Notes under the pieces: generated by a model
Database searches by the model: none
What the model was told of the DNA's origin: nothing
Seen by the model: the letters and a program-made list of their open reading frames with translations, nothing else
Translations under genes and position numbers: made by a program
Source of the DNA: Paragordius varius
Taxonomy: Eukaryota; Nematomorpha
Assembly (NCBI GenBank): GCA_964247055.1
Contig: OZ176052.1
Coordinates: 12,462,001 to 12,526,000, forward strand
Direction: 5' to 3'
Length of the DNA stretch: 64,000 nt
In this document: piece by piece, positions 12,367 to 24,189 of the stretch
How the letters are laid out: every line of letters starts with the position of its first letter
How positions within the stretch are numbered: position 1 is the first letter of the stretch

Positions 12367-13250
12367 CCTTGGACATGATAATTATGTAACTTTCTTCCGA
12401 ATAAAAAAATTTAATTAACAAATATAAAAATCTTTTACTCCTTTTGTATGATATTCATTCAGGTGCAAATATTTGCCGAAACGTTAAAATCAATAAATTA
12501 TGGAAAGCAATTACATATTTTGTTTTTCATGTTACAATAAATTTACTAAAAATTCCAACTTAAGTCAATAAATTATTAAATTAATATATTTTCACTGCCT
12601 ACATTGATTTGTTAACAAAATATATACCAATTTTAATATAATTTGAATACGTGTTAACACTTCGATTCAAATTAGGGGATGTAAATACCCAAGACTATAT
12701 TTAAGTTAATATTCTTAAATTACTACTAAAAGAAACGGCAATTTAAATATGATAATTTAAAATATATATAATAAAAGCGAAAAAGGAGTGAGTTTTAAGG
12801 ACATTAGTTGGTATCATTTTCAAGTATATAATTTGTTAAACAACCCTTTTAGGAGACAACAATTGGTAATTGATTTATCGCATAATAAATTACAAATCAT
12901 TAGGTACCAAAAATGCATAATACCAATCTGTAGCTAGAGAAATAATTAAATTTTGTCATGGATGGCTATATAATATTTCGGTTACGGTTAATCTCTTTAA
13001 TAGATTTGAATACTTACCATTTCCAAAGATATTTAACATAAAAGCAATCCGCAATATCCCATAAAATTCCAGTAGTGTTAACATTAAAAAAGCTAAAATT
13101 CCTAAATCTAACTCCACAAAGCAATTATTAAAATTGTTATTTTTGGATGGAGATAAGGGTATCACAAACGAAGCAAAAAACTTAAAGACTGATTTTCAGC
13201 AGTCATTCTTTTTCATATATTTGATATATTAATTCAAAAATTAGCTGATA
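12367..13250. other. Non-coding stretch with a TTAA-flanked repeat end
   Basis: No gene seen. At 12654-12657 a TTAA precedes CACTTCGATTCAAATTAGGG, the same terminus as the element at 51174-51710. I could not find its other end, so this copy is partial or decayed. The remainder is AT-rich. Confidence 0.5.
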
Positions 13251-14356
13251 CCAGGTGTAATCATAAGTAACGGTTAACTAAAAGAAGACGGCAAAAATTA
13301 CGCAGCCGATTAATTGTCTGACGCCATTTTGCTCATCTGACATTAAACGACAAACACACACAAAGTCTGCCAAAAATTAGAGTCTTTTTTATCTTTAAGT
13401 AATATCGAATTTTTCCGAGAAAGAATATTTGCGGCACGCATTGTTATCAAAAGTAAAGGCTGTAAGTCTAAAAACATATGGCAAACATACTTTATCTATC
13501 AAACATATGCATAGGTGATTTAAATAAAAAAGAAAGTGGACACTCTGGTAAACGATACAAATACGCGGACAATAAAACGCAAGAGTTATTGATAATGACC
13601 CAATTTAAACTCATCGGCAATATGCAGATTAAATATATCACAAAAGACAATCAGTAATATTTTAAGAGCAATGGAAAAGATTACTCATTAAATGGGTCCC
13701 ACACAATTTAAATGTATGTCTAATCGAAAATCAAAAAGTGGCTTGTTTAAATCCTTTGTCAATGTCACGAAAAAAAATTATTTTGGCATCGAATCGTGAC
13801 GGGTGATGCGAAGCAACTTTATTTTGCTGATTCAAAGGGGCAAAAATCGTGGCTTTCATTTTGCCAAACCCTTCGGCAAGAAGACCATGTTCTATGTATG
13901 GTGGGATCAGAAGAGTATTGTATTGTTTTGTAGCCCGATGAAGCCGTTAATACACAACGTTCTCAACAATAATTATCTTAAACCAGAAAAATGACCACAA
14001 TAGGCCACAACACATGGCCATTTTTCTTTATGACGATGTTCCATCTCATACAGCTTAAACTACTTAAAGATACCTTAATATTGATTCCTTTGCGTTCCCC
14101 GTACTCTCCTAACTAGAAGCCATATGACTATGACATCTCGCATCAATGAAACACACGGCGGAACAGCACTTTAATTTCCACTGAAAAATGTCTTGACTAA
14201 TGTTTAGCTCTTTTTCTGGCTTGACATTTATATATTACCTAAGAGAGGAACGAAATGGGGATAAGCAGATGGACAATATTTTGAAACGTTTCCCTTAAAA
14301 ATTGAGTGAGTGTTTTTTACCAAAATACTGGTAAAGACTGATGACCACTCACCTGG
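13251..14356 (+). mobile_element. Mariner-type DNA transposon, dead
   Basis: The termini CCAGGTGTAATCATAAGTAA and (in complement) CCAGGTGAGTGGTCATC are flanked by TA duplications at 13249-13250 and 14357-14358. The terminus resembles that of mauritiana-subfamily mariners. The plus strand carries decayed transposase: a TGDAKQLYFAD block near 13800, YVWWDQKSIV near 13893, HDDVPSHTA near 14032 and a PSPDL-like block near 14100, spread over different frames with in-frame stops. At about 1.1 kb it is a little shorter than an intact 1.3-kb mariner, so it has lost sequence as well. The order and spacing of the D,D,D-type blocks support the family. It has several frame breaks and cannot be active. 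Confidence 0.82.
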
Positions 14357-14715
14357 TAGGATTTTTATTTTAGCCGAGGGAAGACCAGAACAAATGGCTT
14401 CGCGGGCGCATTCGCAAAATATTTGGAAATCAACAAATATCTAACAAACATAAGACTGTAAAAACTACTATTTATTTTAACAATTTTAGCTAGTTCATTC
14501 CCTAAATCCGGAATGGCTCATTAAGAAAATATTTTTAAGAAAATCCATTTTAATTAAATTTATCTATTTAAAATTTCTCGCGGGATGAAAAATATTTTGG
14601 AGGGCCGCATCTCGGACACCCCGATTTAGCCCCCATATTTAGTTGCCCCCACCCGTGACATTTTTTTGCAAAAATCTAAGTTCAAAATTATTGTACTAAT
14701 ATTCCATGATTCTAT

Positions 14716-15359
14716 TATACCATTTGCGCTTCAAAAGTGTCCTGGAACACTTCAAGTTGGTCCTTGAACATTTCAAGTTGGTCCTTGAACATTTCAAGTT
14801 GGTCCTTGAACACTTCAAGTTGGTCCTTGAACATTTCAAGTTGGTCCTTGAACATTTCAAGTTAGTCCTTGAACACTTCAAGTTGGTCCTTGAACACTTC
14901 AAGTTGGTCCTTAAAATTTATAAATTTTGATTCAACCATTATTTTTCATTTATTTTTTTATTTTATTATTTACTAATTTTCTTTCTTTATTATATATTTA
15001 TTCATTTAAAAATAAATTTTTATTTAAAAATCACTTTTTTGTTTCAAACTATTTTTTTTCAATTGAACAAAATTATGTTTTTAATGAAAAATTTGAATTA
15101 ATAACCCAGAAAACTTATATATTTTTTCATTTCGTATAACAATCTTATAAAATCCAAAATTATTTTAAGAAATTAATAAAGATATACGGTTTATCAAAAA
15201 TTAAAAGTTGATATTGATTTAAAATTTATGTTAAATAAAATAGGTTAAAAACAATAAAATAGATGAATTATTTACGATTTGATTGATAAAAAATAAAAAC
15301 AAAAAAGTCAAAGGACCAACTTGAAGTCTTCAGGACACTCTTGAAGTGCAAATGGTATA
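14716..15359. mobile_element. Fold-back MITE, family B, copy 2 (asymmetric arms)
   Basis: The element starts TATACCATTTGCGCTTC and ends GAAGTGCAAATGGTATA. The left arm holds about eight tandem 21-bp units of the type TTCAAGTTGGTCCTTGAACA+C. The right arm retains only about two, in inverted orientation, so array length differs between the ends. The core matches the family B core nested at 8516-9050. It has no coding capacity. The heptad-repeat open frames across the array (14696-14930) are artefacts of the 21-bp period. Confidence 0.82.
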
Positions 15360-15876
15360 TATTCAATAGTGATTTGAGATATTCCTTGTAAAAAGCAAAA
15401 GTATAGCCCCGCGCTTTTTTACGTTCGGTAAACGAACCTCTGTAAGATGCGCCTCGCTATAACAATTACGTGGATTGGAATGATATTTTCGGAAAATCTA
15501 TGAGTCATTAAAGATTAATTAAGAGTTAGCTATTTTGCAACAAATTAAGTTGAGCCCTTTTGTATATGTAGGGCCCAAACCTATGTTAAATACACCCGAA
15601 CACAAAATCATGTGGGCTTAAAGTTACAAATTTATGAATTTTATGAGTTTAAAAATGTTTACGCATTTCTTGTATAACGGTAAAAACTTTAGTCGAGCGC
15701 TTTAGGTATTACTCAAACGAAAAATATAAATGGTGTGTAAACTATTAATAAATTTATTAAGTCTATGTTTCAGAAAAATATTATTTATGGCGTTTAAATC
15801 ACAGCGGCGACATCTATTTTATGAATATTAAACAGTATGATTGGATGATGTAACTATTTACACAATTATATTATAA
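15360..15876. other. Non-coding stretch
   Basis: AT-rich sequence with no gene or repeat recognised. Confidence 0.45.
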
Positions 15877-16998
15877 CACTGGACAACAAATTTTTCTGCT
15901 ATTCGAGTTTTTTGAATTTTCTGATATTTAGTATCATTTTAACAGAAAATCTAAAATAAAAATTATAACTCGTTGGAAGAATTTTGTATAATTTGATTTT
16001 TTGATTATGCGCCCTCTTTATCAAAATTTTCCTAAAAAATATTTTTCTTTCAAAATATACAAGTAATGCCCATTTGTAATATATCATTCGAAAGAGTAAT
16101 AAAAACTCTATAAAATGCATACTAATATGTATTACATCGACAGTTAATATTGGACACATAGAGCGACAAACGCGCGAAGCGAGAGCATTTTTTTTAATTA
16201 TTATATTTTTAAAACTAATGGATGGAAATAGCTCAAACTTTGTTTAGATGGTGATGAATGTCCAAAAAAAGATAACACAAGAAAGTTTTGATTAAAACAT
16301 TTTTTTATTGCTTTTGTGTCACTCAAAACAGCCATTTTTAAGTTTTTTGTTTTTTAAAAACTACCATCTCATCAATATCAATTTATTTTCTTTATAATGC
16401 TGATAATTTCGAAATTGTAAAGATAAAAACAAAGTTTAAGGTATTTTTGATCTTTTATAGCCATTATGTAATAAATTTACAGTTATAACTATGCATTTTA
16501 GTATCCACTAGGTAAAATATTTATGATAAAAATAATTTTTATTAAAAAAGCAAGCCAAAAGCTTTTTCAAACATTTTTTTTAAATTAAATACTAATATAA
16601 CCCTAATATTTATATTAAAATAATTTATATGATTTTCAAATTAGTTTGTCTGTGAAAATTCTTGACTTATTTAAGGATTGAAAATTTCGACCATTTAAAT
16701 CCAAATAACTTTTACATCCGATTGATTTAAATGACTTACTACCATTTAAAAGATGCAGTTTTTTGCGCTCTTTCGAATGATATAAAATACTTGGCTTCAT
16801 ATCCAAAACTTTTAATTTTCGAAATTTCGAGTTTAATGTTAAATCGGGGCCAAAAATTATCTATAACCTCTAATATAAAAAAAATCTTCCATGGTAGACC
16901 AATTTTCTTTTCAGATATACTAATTATGTACTTTAATGAAATAAATTTTAAATTTACAAGAATGGCAGTTAAAAAAAGTTAAAATTTGTTGTCTAGTG
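15877..16998. mobile_element. Non-autonomous TIR element, family D, copy 1
   Basis: This 1122-bp element starts CACTGGACAACAAATTTT and ends AAAATTTGTTGTCTAGTG, giving about 18-bp inverted termini. It is flanked on both sides by TAA (15874-15876 and 16999-17001). Copy 2 at 21084-22124 is similar along its whole length and also has TAA on both sides. A 3-bp TWA duplication is a hallmark of the PIF/Harbinger superfamily, though TIR sequence alone does not prove the assignment. Short open frames inside (15899-16159 and 16731-16982) are not conserved as frames in copy 2, so I read the element as non-coding. A recognisable internal block is GAGCGACAAACGCGCGAAGC. Confidence 0.82.
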
Positions 16999-17281
16999 TA
17001 ATTCACTTGTCAGCTGCGGATATGAGCCAAAAATACATTTTTACTTGTAAAATCCTTTATATTATGATTATTTTTTTTATTGCATATATTTCTCAAAGCC
17101 TTTGAGAATCCAAGACATCAGTTTTTTATTAATTTTTAACGTCTAATAAATCTCCATCCGAAAACTACTTACTGTTACTGTAAAGATATAAAACCAATCG
17201 AATTTTAATTATTAAGTTATACATACATAAAATGATTACATTAAATTTATATTTATTCCGGTTATATATTTATATGTTAAA

Positions 17282-19568
17282 TTAATAATCCACATTTTCT
17301 GTAAAATAAGTAAGGGGTAATGGTATGTGTAAATTTGTAAGTCCCTTTTGTGAACATTTACAGGCAGCAACGTAATTGGAATAGCGAAGACAAATTTTGA
17401 CCATAGTAGCTAAATCAGTTATATTTTTACTTTTTTTGACCAAACAAAGATAGGAATGAATAAAAGCGGCTAAAAAAGTATCTCCAGCACCAAGAGAATC
17501 CACAACCTTATATTTAATAATAATTTATATGTTTACTTCTCTATTTAGAAATATACGGTATAATTCAGGCTTAATAAATAAATATGTATCTATGTCTTAT
17601 GAGCACATTCTGACAAAAAGATATTATTGACGTGCCCTAACTTATAGAGTCAAATTTTTAATATTATAATATAAAATTGAATGATTATAATTACGAATGT
17701 TTAATATTTCTTTAATATTAGAGCTGTATGTATAGATTAAGGTTTAAAAAAGTACTTTATTTTAAATAAATTTAGGTAGAGTTTATCCTATATTTTAAAC
17801 TTTGAATATAATATTTCTATCATCAAAAATGTAGAACAAATCGCCCCACAAAATAAACTTTAAATATTTTTTAGATGAGGTATTGTAACTAAATAAAGAC
17901 AATTCGATATATTGCGAATTAAAATATATAAAATTCTACAAGCCCAAAATATTTTTTAAACTTTAAATGATGGAATCAAGTGTGATTGAACAGGACATGA
18001 GATGTATATCGCATCAATGCTTGTAAAAATGAGAGAGGCGCTCCCAACGCTACCCCAGGTATTGACAAAAATTCTAAAATAATGGAAACAAGTAAATTTT
18101 TCAAACTAATTATTATTTTAATTATAATTATTTACAATAAAAATTAAATCGCATAAGAGTAATTTTTTGCCAAAAAAGAAATATTTTTTTATCCGTATTT
18201 TTTATATGTAACGTATAGGATTATAATTATGAAAAATAAAATAGAGTGTGTTTAATTATTCCTGTTATCCAACCGAAAAACTATTCAGGTAATATCTAAA
18301 AATCAAGTGAAAAAATTAATTATATATAAATAATTTACTTAATTTTTTGATATATAATTGAAAATTTTGATCGTTAATACTTGGGGAAATGTGGACTGAC
18401 ATTAGCATTCTTATTCAACGTTAAATATTCTTGATGTAATGCGTGCAAAGTTTGTTCCATGTTTGCAAAACCGCGATAGTTTGCATAGTCTTTTCCTATG
18501 TTTAAAATATTAAAGTATAGCTAATACCTTTAGTATCAAGGTTTTTTCTATACAACATTTTTTAGATAAAATATAGGAACTTCTAATATTCAACATTTTA
18601 ACTTATCCAAATTTATTTTTTTATCATATTAATAAAACAAAAACTGACAAGAAATCTAAAATAAAATTACCAATAAAGTACAAATCTATGTCCAAGATCG
18701 CAAACGCTGGCCAATTTAAATCGCTTGGTTTTTCAATTTCGACACTAATTAGTGGGGTTAATAAATTGTTTGCAAATTTGTTTTCATTACAAAAGGTAAT
18801 CATTTTAATGATTTCAGACAAATTTTTGCGTCTCCCCTATTAATATACAGTAAATATTGAAATTATATAGACAAAACAAGTCAAAGAATAATATATTTTA
18901 CATGAACAGAACCATATCTGAATCTTTATTTTCGTTTAAACCGATTATTTTGAAAATGCAAATTGATAATGCCCTTAATTATTATATTTCAAAAAATTGA
19001 TCTATATAAATATAGGACCATTTTTTTCCTTGTTATTTTTCTTAACCTTCTATAACTATTAATAAAATGTACAGGATAAAAAATAAATAAAAAATAATCC
19101 AACAATACTTTAAAATGAATCCAATCATAATTTGATGATTCTATTGAAATTTTAAATGTTTGAGCTGAAAGTTCCGGAAATCCGGGATTATAATGTCTGA
19201 TTGTCCTTGTGCCCTTTGCAGCGTTTAATATGATTGTGGATACCGGAGTTTGACAATCTTTTATAATGGGACATTTCTCGAAAGCAATTCCGCAATCCTT
19301 TAAATTTTGACAAGCTGAGTATAATAAAGATAATATCACCTAACTTCCCCATCCAATCCTCTCCCAGTGTTCCGAAAAATTCACACCTTTCACCCAATTG
19401 TTTTAAAATCGTGCAGTTGTTTGAAGCATTCCCACCCCTTTGATGATATATATTCTGACAACTATATAAGCTTAAAAGATAATACTTTTCATCCGTATCT
19501 TCGGAAGGAAATTGTGAACATTCAGTCACAAAATCTATTACTGTTAACCCAACCACCAAAATAACCAT
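17282..19568 (-). CDS. KHK: Ketohexokinase (fructokinase, PfkB-family sugar kinase)
   Basis: Seven exons can be joined with consistent phases to 342 codons: 19568-19486, 19461-19340, 19314-19109, 18836-18671, 18495-18381, 18073-17962 and 17506-17282. The product phosphorylates fructose to fructose-1-phosphate in the cytosol. Family signatures appear in order: MVILVVGLTVIDFV, EDTDE, RGGNASNNCTILKQLG near residues 40-55, CQTPVSTIILN, GTRTIRHYNPGFPELSA, YDWIHFKG, ISVEIEKP, NTWGSVG, and the catalytic DSLGAGDTF with the anion-hole GAGD. The first two introns are 24 and 25 bp. The first is a multiple of three, so an unspliced reading stays open and inserts eight spurious residues before the RGGN motif. 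The start at 19568 puts the first strand where animal KHKs have it. It is divergent from LEPROT, 86 bp away. The intron before exon 4 holds a MITE remnant. Confidence 0.93.
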
Positions 19569-19654
19569 GCAATAGGCGAGGATAGTACATGTGGTAATTA
19601 AGCATTCGCAAAAACATGCATTCTTTATGGTTTTTTTGAGTTGCAAAAGGCTGG
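19569..19654. promoter_or_regulatory. 86-bp divergent (bidirectional) promoter interval between KHK and LEPROT
   Basis: The start codons of KHK (19568, minus) and LEPROT (19655, plus) are separated by 86 bp. Both 5' UTRs and core promoters must fit here or overlap the coding exons, unless there are upstream non-coding exons. I see no convincing TATA box. The region is mixed AT/GC and more complex than the surrounding intergenic DNA. Confidence 0.5.
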
Positions 19655-20392
19655 ATGGCTAATATCAAAGGTAAAATATTATTGATGTTTAGAGTTTATT
19701 TTTTATTTATATATTTAGATTAATCACATTAGCCTTTTTTGGATCGATTGGCCTTACCTTCATTATCCTCGCATCTGCTCTTCAACGATACAAGTTTATT
19801 TACGTTTTAAAATCTCTTTAGTAATTGGTACCCATTGTTTGTCCTTATATTCCATCTTATCACATTTATTTTGTATGTTTTGACCCAAAGAAATTCAGAT
19901 GATTTTATGGGATCCTCTATGTCGAATGTTTTCAAAGAAATTTGTTGGTTTTTGCTTGCTGGAAGTGTCGTTTCCTCCATTTCTTTGCCTTTAGTTTTAG
20001 CTGGCGCCCCTTTACATGCCCCTGTGGTAAATTTTTAAATTATTTACTTTCTGGTAAACATATCTATTATACGCCAAAAATCTTCAATCCAGGGATATAT
20101 GATACACAATTAATGTTTAAATAAATCTTTAATAAAAAAATATGGCTTTTGACATTTTAACCCTTAGGACATATAAAAAATAAAATCTATTAGTTGTAGA
20201 TTCCTCAACATTGCTATATTAGCCTATTTAACTTTAAAATTTTCATTTCTAGTCTTTATTTTTATTTTAATTCTGCAGATAAAGTGGGGAGCTTGTGGAT
20301 TAACTATTGTCGGTAATCTCATTTTGCTTGCAACAATTTTCGCTTACTTCAAAGTTTTTGGGAACGAAGATTTCAATTATTTGGCTTGGTAG
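19655..20392 (+). CDS. LEPROT: LEPROT / Vps55-family endosomal membrane protein
   Basis: A four-helix endosome/Golgi membrane protein of the LEPROT-Vps55 family, which acts in endosomal sorting and in controlling cell-surface receptors. Conserved pieces in order are FFGSIGLTFIILASALQ (TM1), NNWYPLFVLIFHLITF (TM2), FKEICWFLLAGSVVSSISLP (TM3) and IKWGACGLTIVGNLILLAT (TM4), then FAYFKVFG and a short acidic/aromatic tail ending in TGG TAG. Exon 3 is 19822-20026 and exon 4 is 20279-20392. A 28-bp GT-AG intron (19794-19821) separates exons 2 and 3. The first exon (ATG at 19655, MANIK) fits the family N-terminus. Restoring the expected GLITLAFFG at the next junction would need a non-GT-AG boundary, whereas the canonical acceptor at 19737-19738 drops about five residues of TM1. 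The length, about 130-135 aa, matches the family. Confidence 0.9.
20027..20278 (+). other. LEPROT intron 3 (252 bp)
   Basis: A GT-AG intron between GCC CCT GTG and ATA AAG TGG. It is about ten times longer than the neighbouring 28-bp intron. I do not recognise a known element family in it. Confidence 0.7.
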
Positions 20393-20778
20393 TGGACGGT
20401 TAGCAGCATTTATTGGATAAAAACAAACTTAAATAACTTTAGACATGTAAATTTATGCAATATAATTAATTTTATTTGACACATTGCACATAATTTATTG
20501 AACCCATGTTGTAATATATATGTAAAAGCAAAACCGAAAGTTTTATAGTCAATTTTCCATATTTTCTCAATTGTACACACACATACCTAGCGTTCCATTA
20601 TTATCAACTTTTACGAATAAATTTATATTATATGTAAGTATTATGCTTTGATGGATCTTTTTTTAGCATTGTTATTTTGAATAATTTTTTGTAACCCCTT
20701 TCCATCTCCTAACTAGATTTAACACTCCAATATCTTTTGAAATAGTTTTATATCCCAGAGCGATTCGAATTGAATGTC

Positions 20779-21083
20779 TTAAATAGTATTTAAGGTATTA
20801 ATCCGATTTTAAAAATATGCTTTCTTTAGCTTTTTAGGCGCATTATATAAAAATTCAAAAAATGTTAAACGCCGCCATGTTCTTATATAAGTTTTTAAAT
20901 CGCTAATATGACAGGCTAATAAATGTATATTAAGGGTATAAAATGTAAATGATTATAAAGGAGCTTTCAGGTTACATTTTACCAGCACAAGCTTGATATA
21001 TTTTGATTTTTAAAGCTGTTCGTTTTAATCGTGTTTTGAAGTTGTCCCAATTTTATGCTCTAGAAGTCACAAAACTTTAATAA
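20779..21083 (+). repeat. Dispersed repeat family R3, copy 2, interrupted by a family D element
   Basis: This stretch resembles 33112-33420 and 1538-1830, with shared blocks AGTATTTAAGGTATTA, ACAGGCTAATAAATGTATATTA, GTCCCAATTTTATGCTC and AGTCACAAAACT. It is cut short on the right by the family D element that begins at 21084, so D inserted into R3. R3 is therefore the older of the two here. Confidence 0.6.
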
Positions 21084-22124
21084 CACTGGACAACAAATTT
21101 TTCCGCCACTCGAGTTTTTTGCATTTTCTGATAATTAGTATCATTTAACGGTAAATCTGAAATAAAAATTATAACTCGTTGGAAGAATTTGGTATAATTT
21201 GATATACAAGTAATGCCCATTTGTAATATATCATTCAAAGGAGTAATAAAAACTCTATAAAATGCATACTAATATATATTACATAGACAGTTAATATTGG
21301 ACACAAAGAGCGACAAACGCGCGAAGCGAGAGCATTATTTTTAATTATTATATTTTTAAAACTAATGGATGAAAGTAGCTTAAACTTTGTTTAGATGGTG
21401 ATGAATGTCCAAAAAAGATAAAGAAAGTTTTTTTAATTTAAACATTTTTTATTGCTTTTGTGTCACTCAAAACAGCCATTTTTAAGTTTTTTTTTAAAAA
21501 ATTACCATCCCATCAATATTAATTTATTTTCTTTGCGAGGCTACTAATTTCAAAATTTTAAGGATAAAAATAAAGTTTAAGGTATGTTTGATCTTTTATA
21601 GCCATTATGTAATAAATTTACAGTTATAACTATGCATTTTAGTATCCACTAGGTAAAATATTTATGATAATAATAATTTTTATTAAAAAAACAAACCAAA
21701 ATCCTTTTCAAACATTTTTTTTAAATTAAATTCTAATATAACCCTAATAATTATATTAAAATAATTTATATGATTTTCAAGTATGTCTGTGAAAATTCTT
21801 GACTTATTTAAGGAATGAAAATTTCGACCATTTAAATCCAAATAACTTTTACATCCGATTGATTTCTTACTATTAAAAGATGCAGTTTTTTGCGCTCTTT
21901 CGAATGATATAAAATACAAGGCTTCATATCTAAAACTTTTAATTTTCGAACTTTCGAGTTTAATGTTAAATCGGGGCCAAAAATTATCAATAAACTCTAA
22001 TATAATAAAATTCTTGCATGCTAGACCAATTTTCTTTTCAGATATACTAATTATGTACTTTAATGAAATAAATTTTAAATTTACAAGAATGGCAGTTAAA
22101 AAAGTTAAAATTTGTTGTCTAGTG
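21084..22124. mobile_element. Non-autonomous TIR element, family D, copy 2
   Basis: A 1041-bp copy of the element at 15877-16998, in the same orientation, with the same CACTGGACAACAAATTTT start and complementary end and with TAA on each side (21081-21083 and 22125-22127). Relative to copy 1 it has internal deletions, notably around 21200 and 21420. Overall similarity is high, so both insertions are fairly young compared with R3, LINE or mariner remnants nearby. Confidence 0.82.
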
Positions 22125-23409
22125 TAATTAAAACTTTTTTATTTAATACATGATATCAATACTTAAAAATTAAATGTAAACTGAAATAACTTTAAAAACA
22201 GTAGTTTAATCACAAAATGGAGCTCTGGAATATAAAACCAGAGGGTAAACCAGATAAAAAAATGAAAGGTAAAGTTTTAATAAACTAAAAGCTTTATTGG
22301 AAGCTGATAGTTAATAAAAATGGACTGCAATTAACATTGTATTAAGCCCAATTTCAAATATCATTTTGCATTTTTCTGGAAGATAGAAATGTAAATCAAC
22401 TCCCTTTTTATTGGAAAATGTCACTCAATAATTTATTTTAAATATACATATATAGTGGAGATATATATTGTTCAAATAATGTTACACAAGCCTTACATGT
22501 AATGAATTCGAAAGCGAAAACAAAGTCATATTTATTAAAAAATTATGGCTCATAGTTTAAAAATATTTCATTAGTTACGTCACCTTTTTTACCGACGATT
22601 GAAAAAATTTGAATTGGTGATCAGCTTATCGAATAGTATAACAAACTTTTTCCCAAACCATTTTGTATTAGTTAAATATTAAATTAACGGCGAAAGTTTA
22701 AAATTCAAATTGGAAGTTATGTTTAGTTATTCCTGAAAACAAAATTTTAGCTGGTTCTATGCCTTTTTTTCTAACATAACCATGAACCAATAACCTAATG
22801 CATGTAAAAAATTCTTTGCTTTGATTTTCTAAATTATTATGCGACTTAAAGCAAAAATGCTCCTCATATTTTTATGATTCAATAAAGAGATATATTAATC
22901 ACTATTTAATTGATAAATAGAGTATTTTTTAGTAGTACATGGAATATTATATACCATATTATGTTTTTTAAAATAGAAATCTCTTAAAATAATTTTTTGA
23001 GATTTAAAAATAGGGTTATACGCACTGTAAAAAGATATATTTTTAATAAAATCAAATCATTTATTAATATATAAAAATATTTTTTTTTATAAATCATTTA
23101 ACATGTGCATTGGTGGCATTGCATTGCATCGTTAAATCATAACATTAAACTTTTTGTTCAATTTAAATCGTTGTTTTTTACCTGTATTATATATGAAAAA
23201 TAAATATAAATGGTTTATAAATAAAAAATATAATTTAACGAAAAACAAAACAAAAAAATTTAATTCTTTAAAACGTTAAATTAATTCCGCTTTTATATAA
23301 AGTTTTAACCTGTCAAATTATTTTAGAGAATCAAACAAGATGGACAAAATAATGTTTGCAATAAAAAAAGTTATGACAAATCGAAAAATTAGTCATTTTT
23401 TATAAACTA
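22125..23409. other. Non-coding stretch
   Basis: AT-rich sequence with no supported gene or repeat. Confidence 0.45.
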
Positions 23410-24189
23410 AAGTTAGAATTGTATACTTGCGGTAACCAACTTATTGGCTTTATAGCGCCTAAGTATGCGCTTTATTTTGGAAGGTGACACTTTGGGTTTC
23501 CCAAAATATGTTTCCAACAACTTTTGAATAGTTTTGACAGGAATTGCCCGCTGTTTTTGGGCCAAAATAAGCAAAATTTTCTCGTGAAGGAAAATGGTTT
23601 TTCTCAGCTTTTTTGAAATAACAGGCAAAGGTTTGATATTTCTTGGAAGAGTTTTATTTTTATCGTTAGTAACAGATAAATTGATATTGGAATCGTTTAT
23701 GATTTCATAGGTATTGTCAGTTGCATAGTTTGGTATATTTGTCCTAATTTGGTGATTGGAAGCGAAATTATTTCTTAAAATTCTATCATTCTGTTCATGT
23801 CCTTGTATATCACTCTCGAATCTATCAAGAGTTATATGACTTTGACGATTAAAAGCTGATTTTATTTTTTGTTCACTTTCTCGTAAAAGATTGTGATGAT
23901 TTCGTCTCAAAAAATTAGATTTGTAGGCGCTATGCGACGTTTCTCCTTCATAATCTAATATTGATTTAAAATTAGAAAATTACACCGATATATACAGTAA
24001 AAATAATAATTATAGAGACAAAAAGTAAAAACATAAGGAAGAATACTGTCGTTTGAAAAATATTTGCCTTTATTTTTTACATTTTGTCTGTATAATTTCA
24101 ATTTTTATTATTTAAAAATTTTTATATCTTACATACCGTTATCGTCCTGTGAATATTTGGATAGTGTTTTCCCCGTCAATAAATCTATC
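23410..24189 (-). CDS. Unidentified gene, two exons with a possible linker-histone-like C-terminal domain
   Basis: The larger exon (about 23961-23413) is open for over 165 codons and ends in TAA or TGA-adjacent sequence near 23410. It extends upstream of its first possible start as YEGETSHSAYKSNF. A good donor (G|GTATGTAAG) after TLSKYSQDDN joins an upstream segment at about 24189-24139 in phase, giving SQDDNDYEGETS. The last 60 residues (KTIFLHEKILLILAQKQRAI, then KTIQKLLETYF, SPSKIKRILRRYKANKLV) are helical, Lys/Arg-rich and end in a short strand. This is reminiscent of an H15/winged-helix fold, but I would not call it. The joining intron holds a MITE (23994-24112). A further open segment at 24483-24298 (FKIPFIMNGQPNSECNFWLF) looks coding and may be an upstream exon. 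Confidence 0.5.
23994..24112. mobile_element. MITE family G (TACAGTAAAAAT TIR), short copy
   Basis: Inverted termini ACAGTAAAAATAATAATTAT...GACAAAAAGTAAAAA and TTTTTTACATTTTGTCTGTA...ATTTTTATT. It lies in an intron of the unidentified minus-strand gene. The same family occurs at 28342-28634, 44533-44771, 56945-57234 and as a remnant at 18846-18880. It has no coding capacity. The TA-rich flanks and CAGT start suggest a Tc1/mariner-type relative. Confidence 0.7.

Noticed and set aside
13803-13994. 63-codon open frame as a host gene
   Set aside because: It is a fragment of decayed mariner transposase inside an element with matching TIRs and TA duplications.
14728-14905. Possible CRISPR-like array of regularly spaced repeats
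   Set aside because: The 21-bp units are contiguous without unique spacers, lie in an animal genome and form one arm of an inverted repeat.
14696-14930. Repetitive open frames (NLKCSRT and LVLEHFK repeats)
   Set aside because: Same artefact: translation of the 21-bp array in the family B element.
16731-16982. 83-codon open frame inside family D copy 1
   Set aside because: It is not conserved as a frame in the second copy at 21084-22124 and resembles no transposase.
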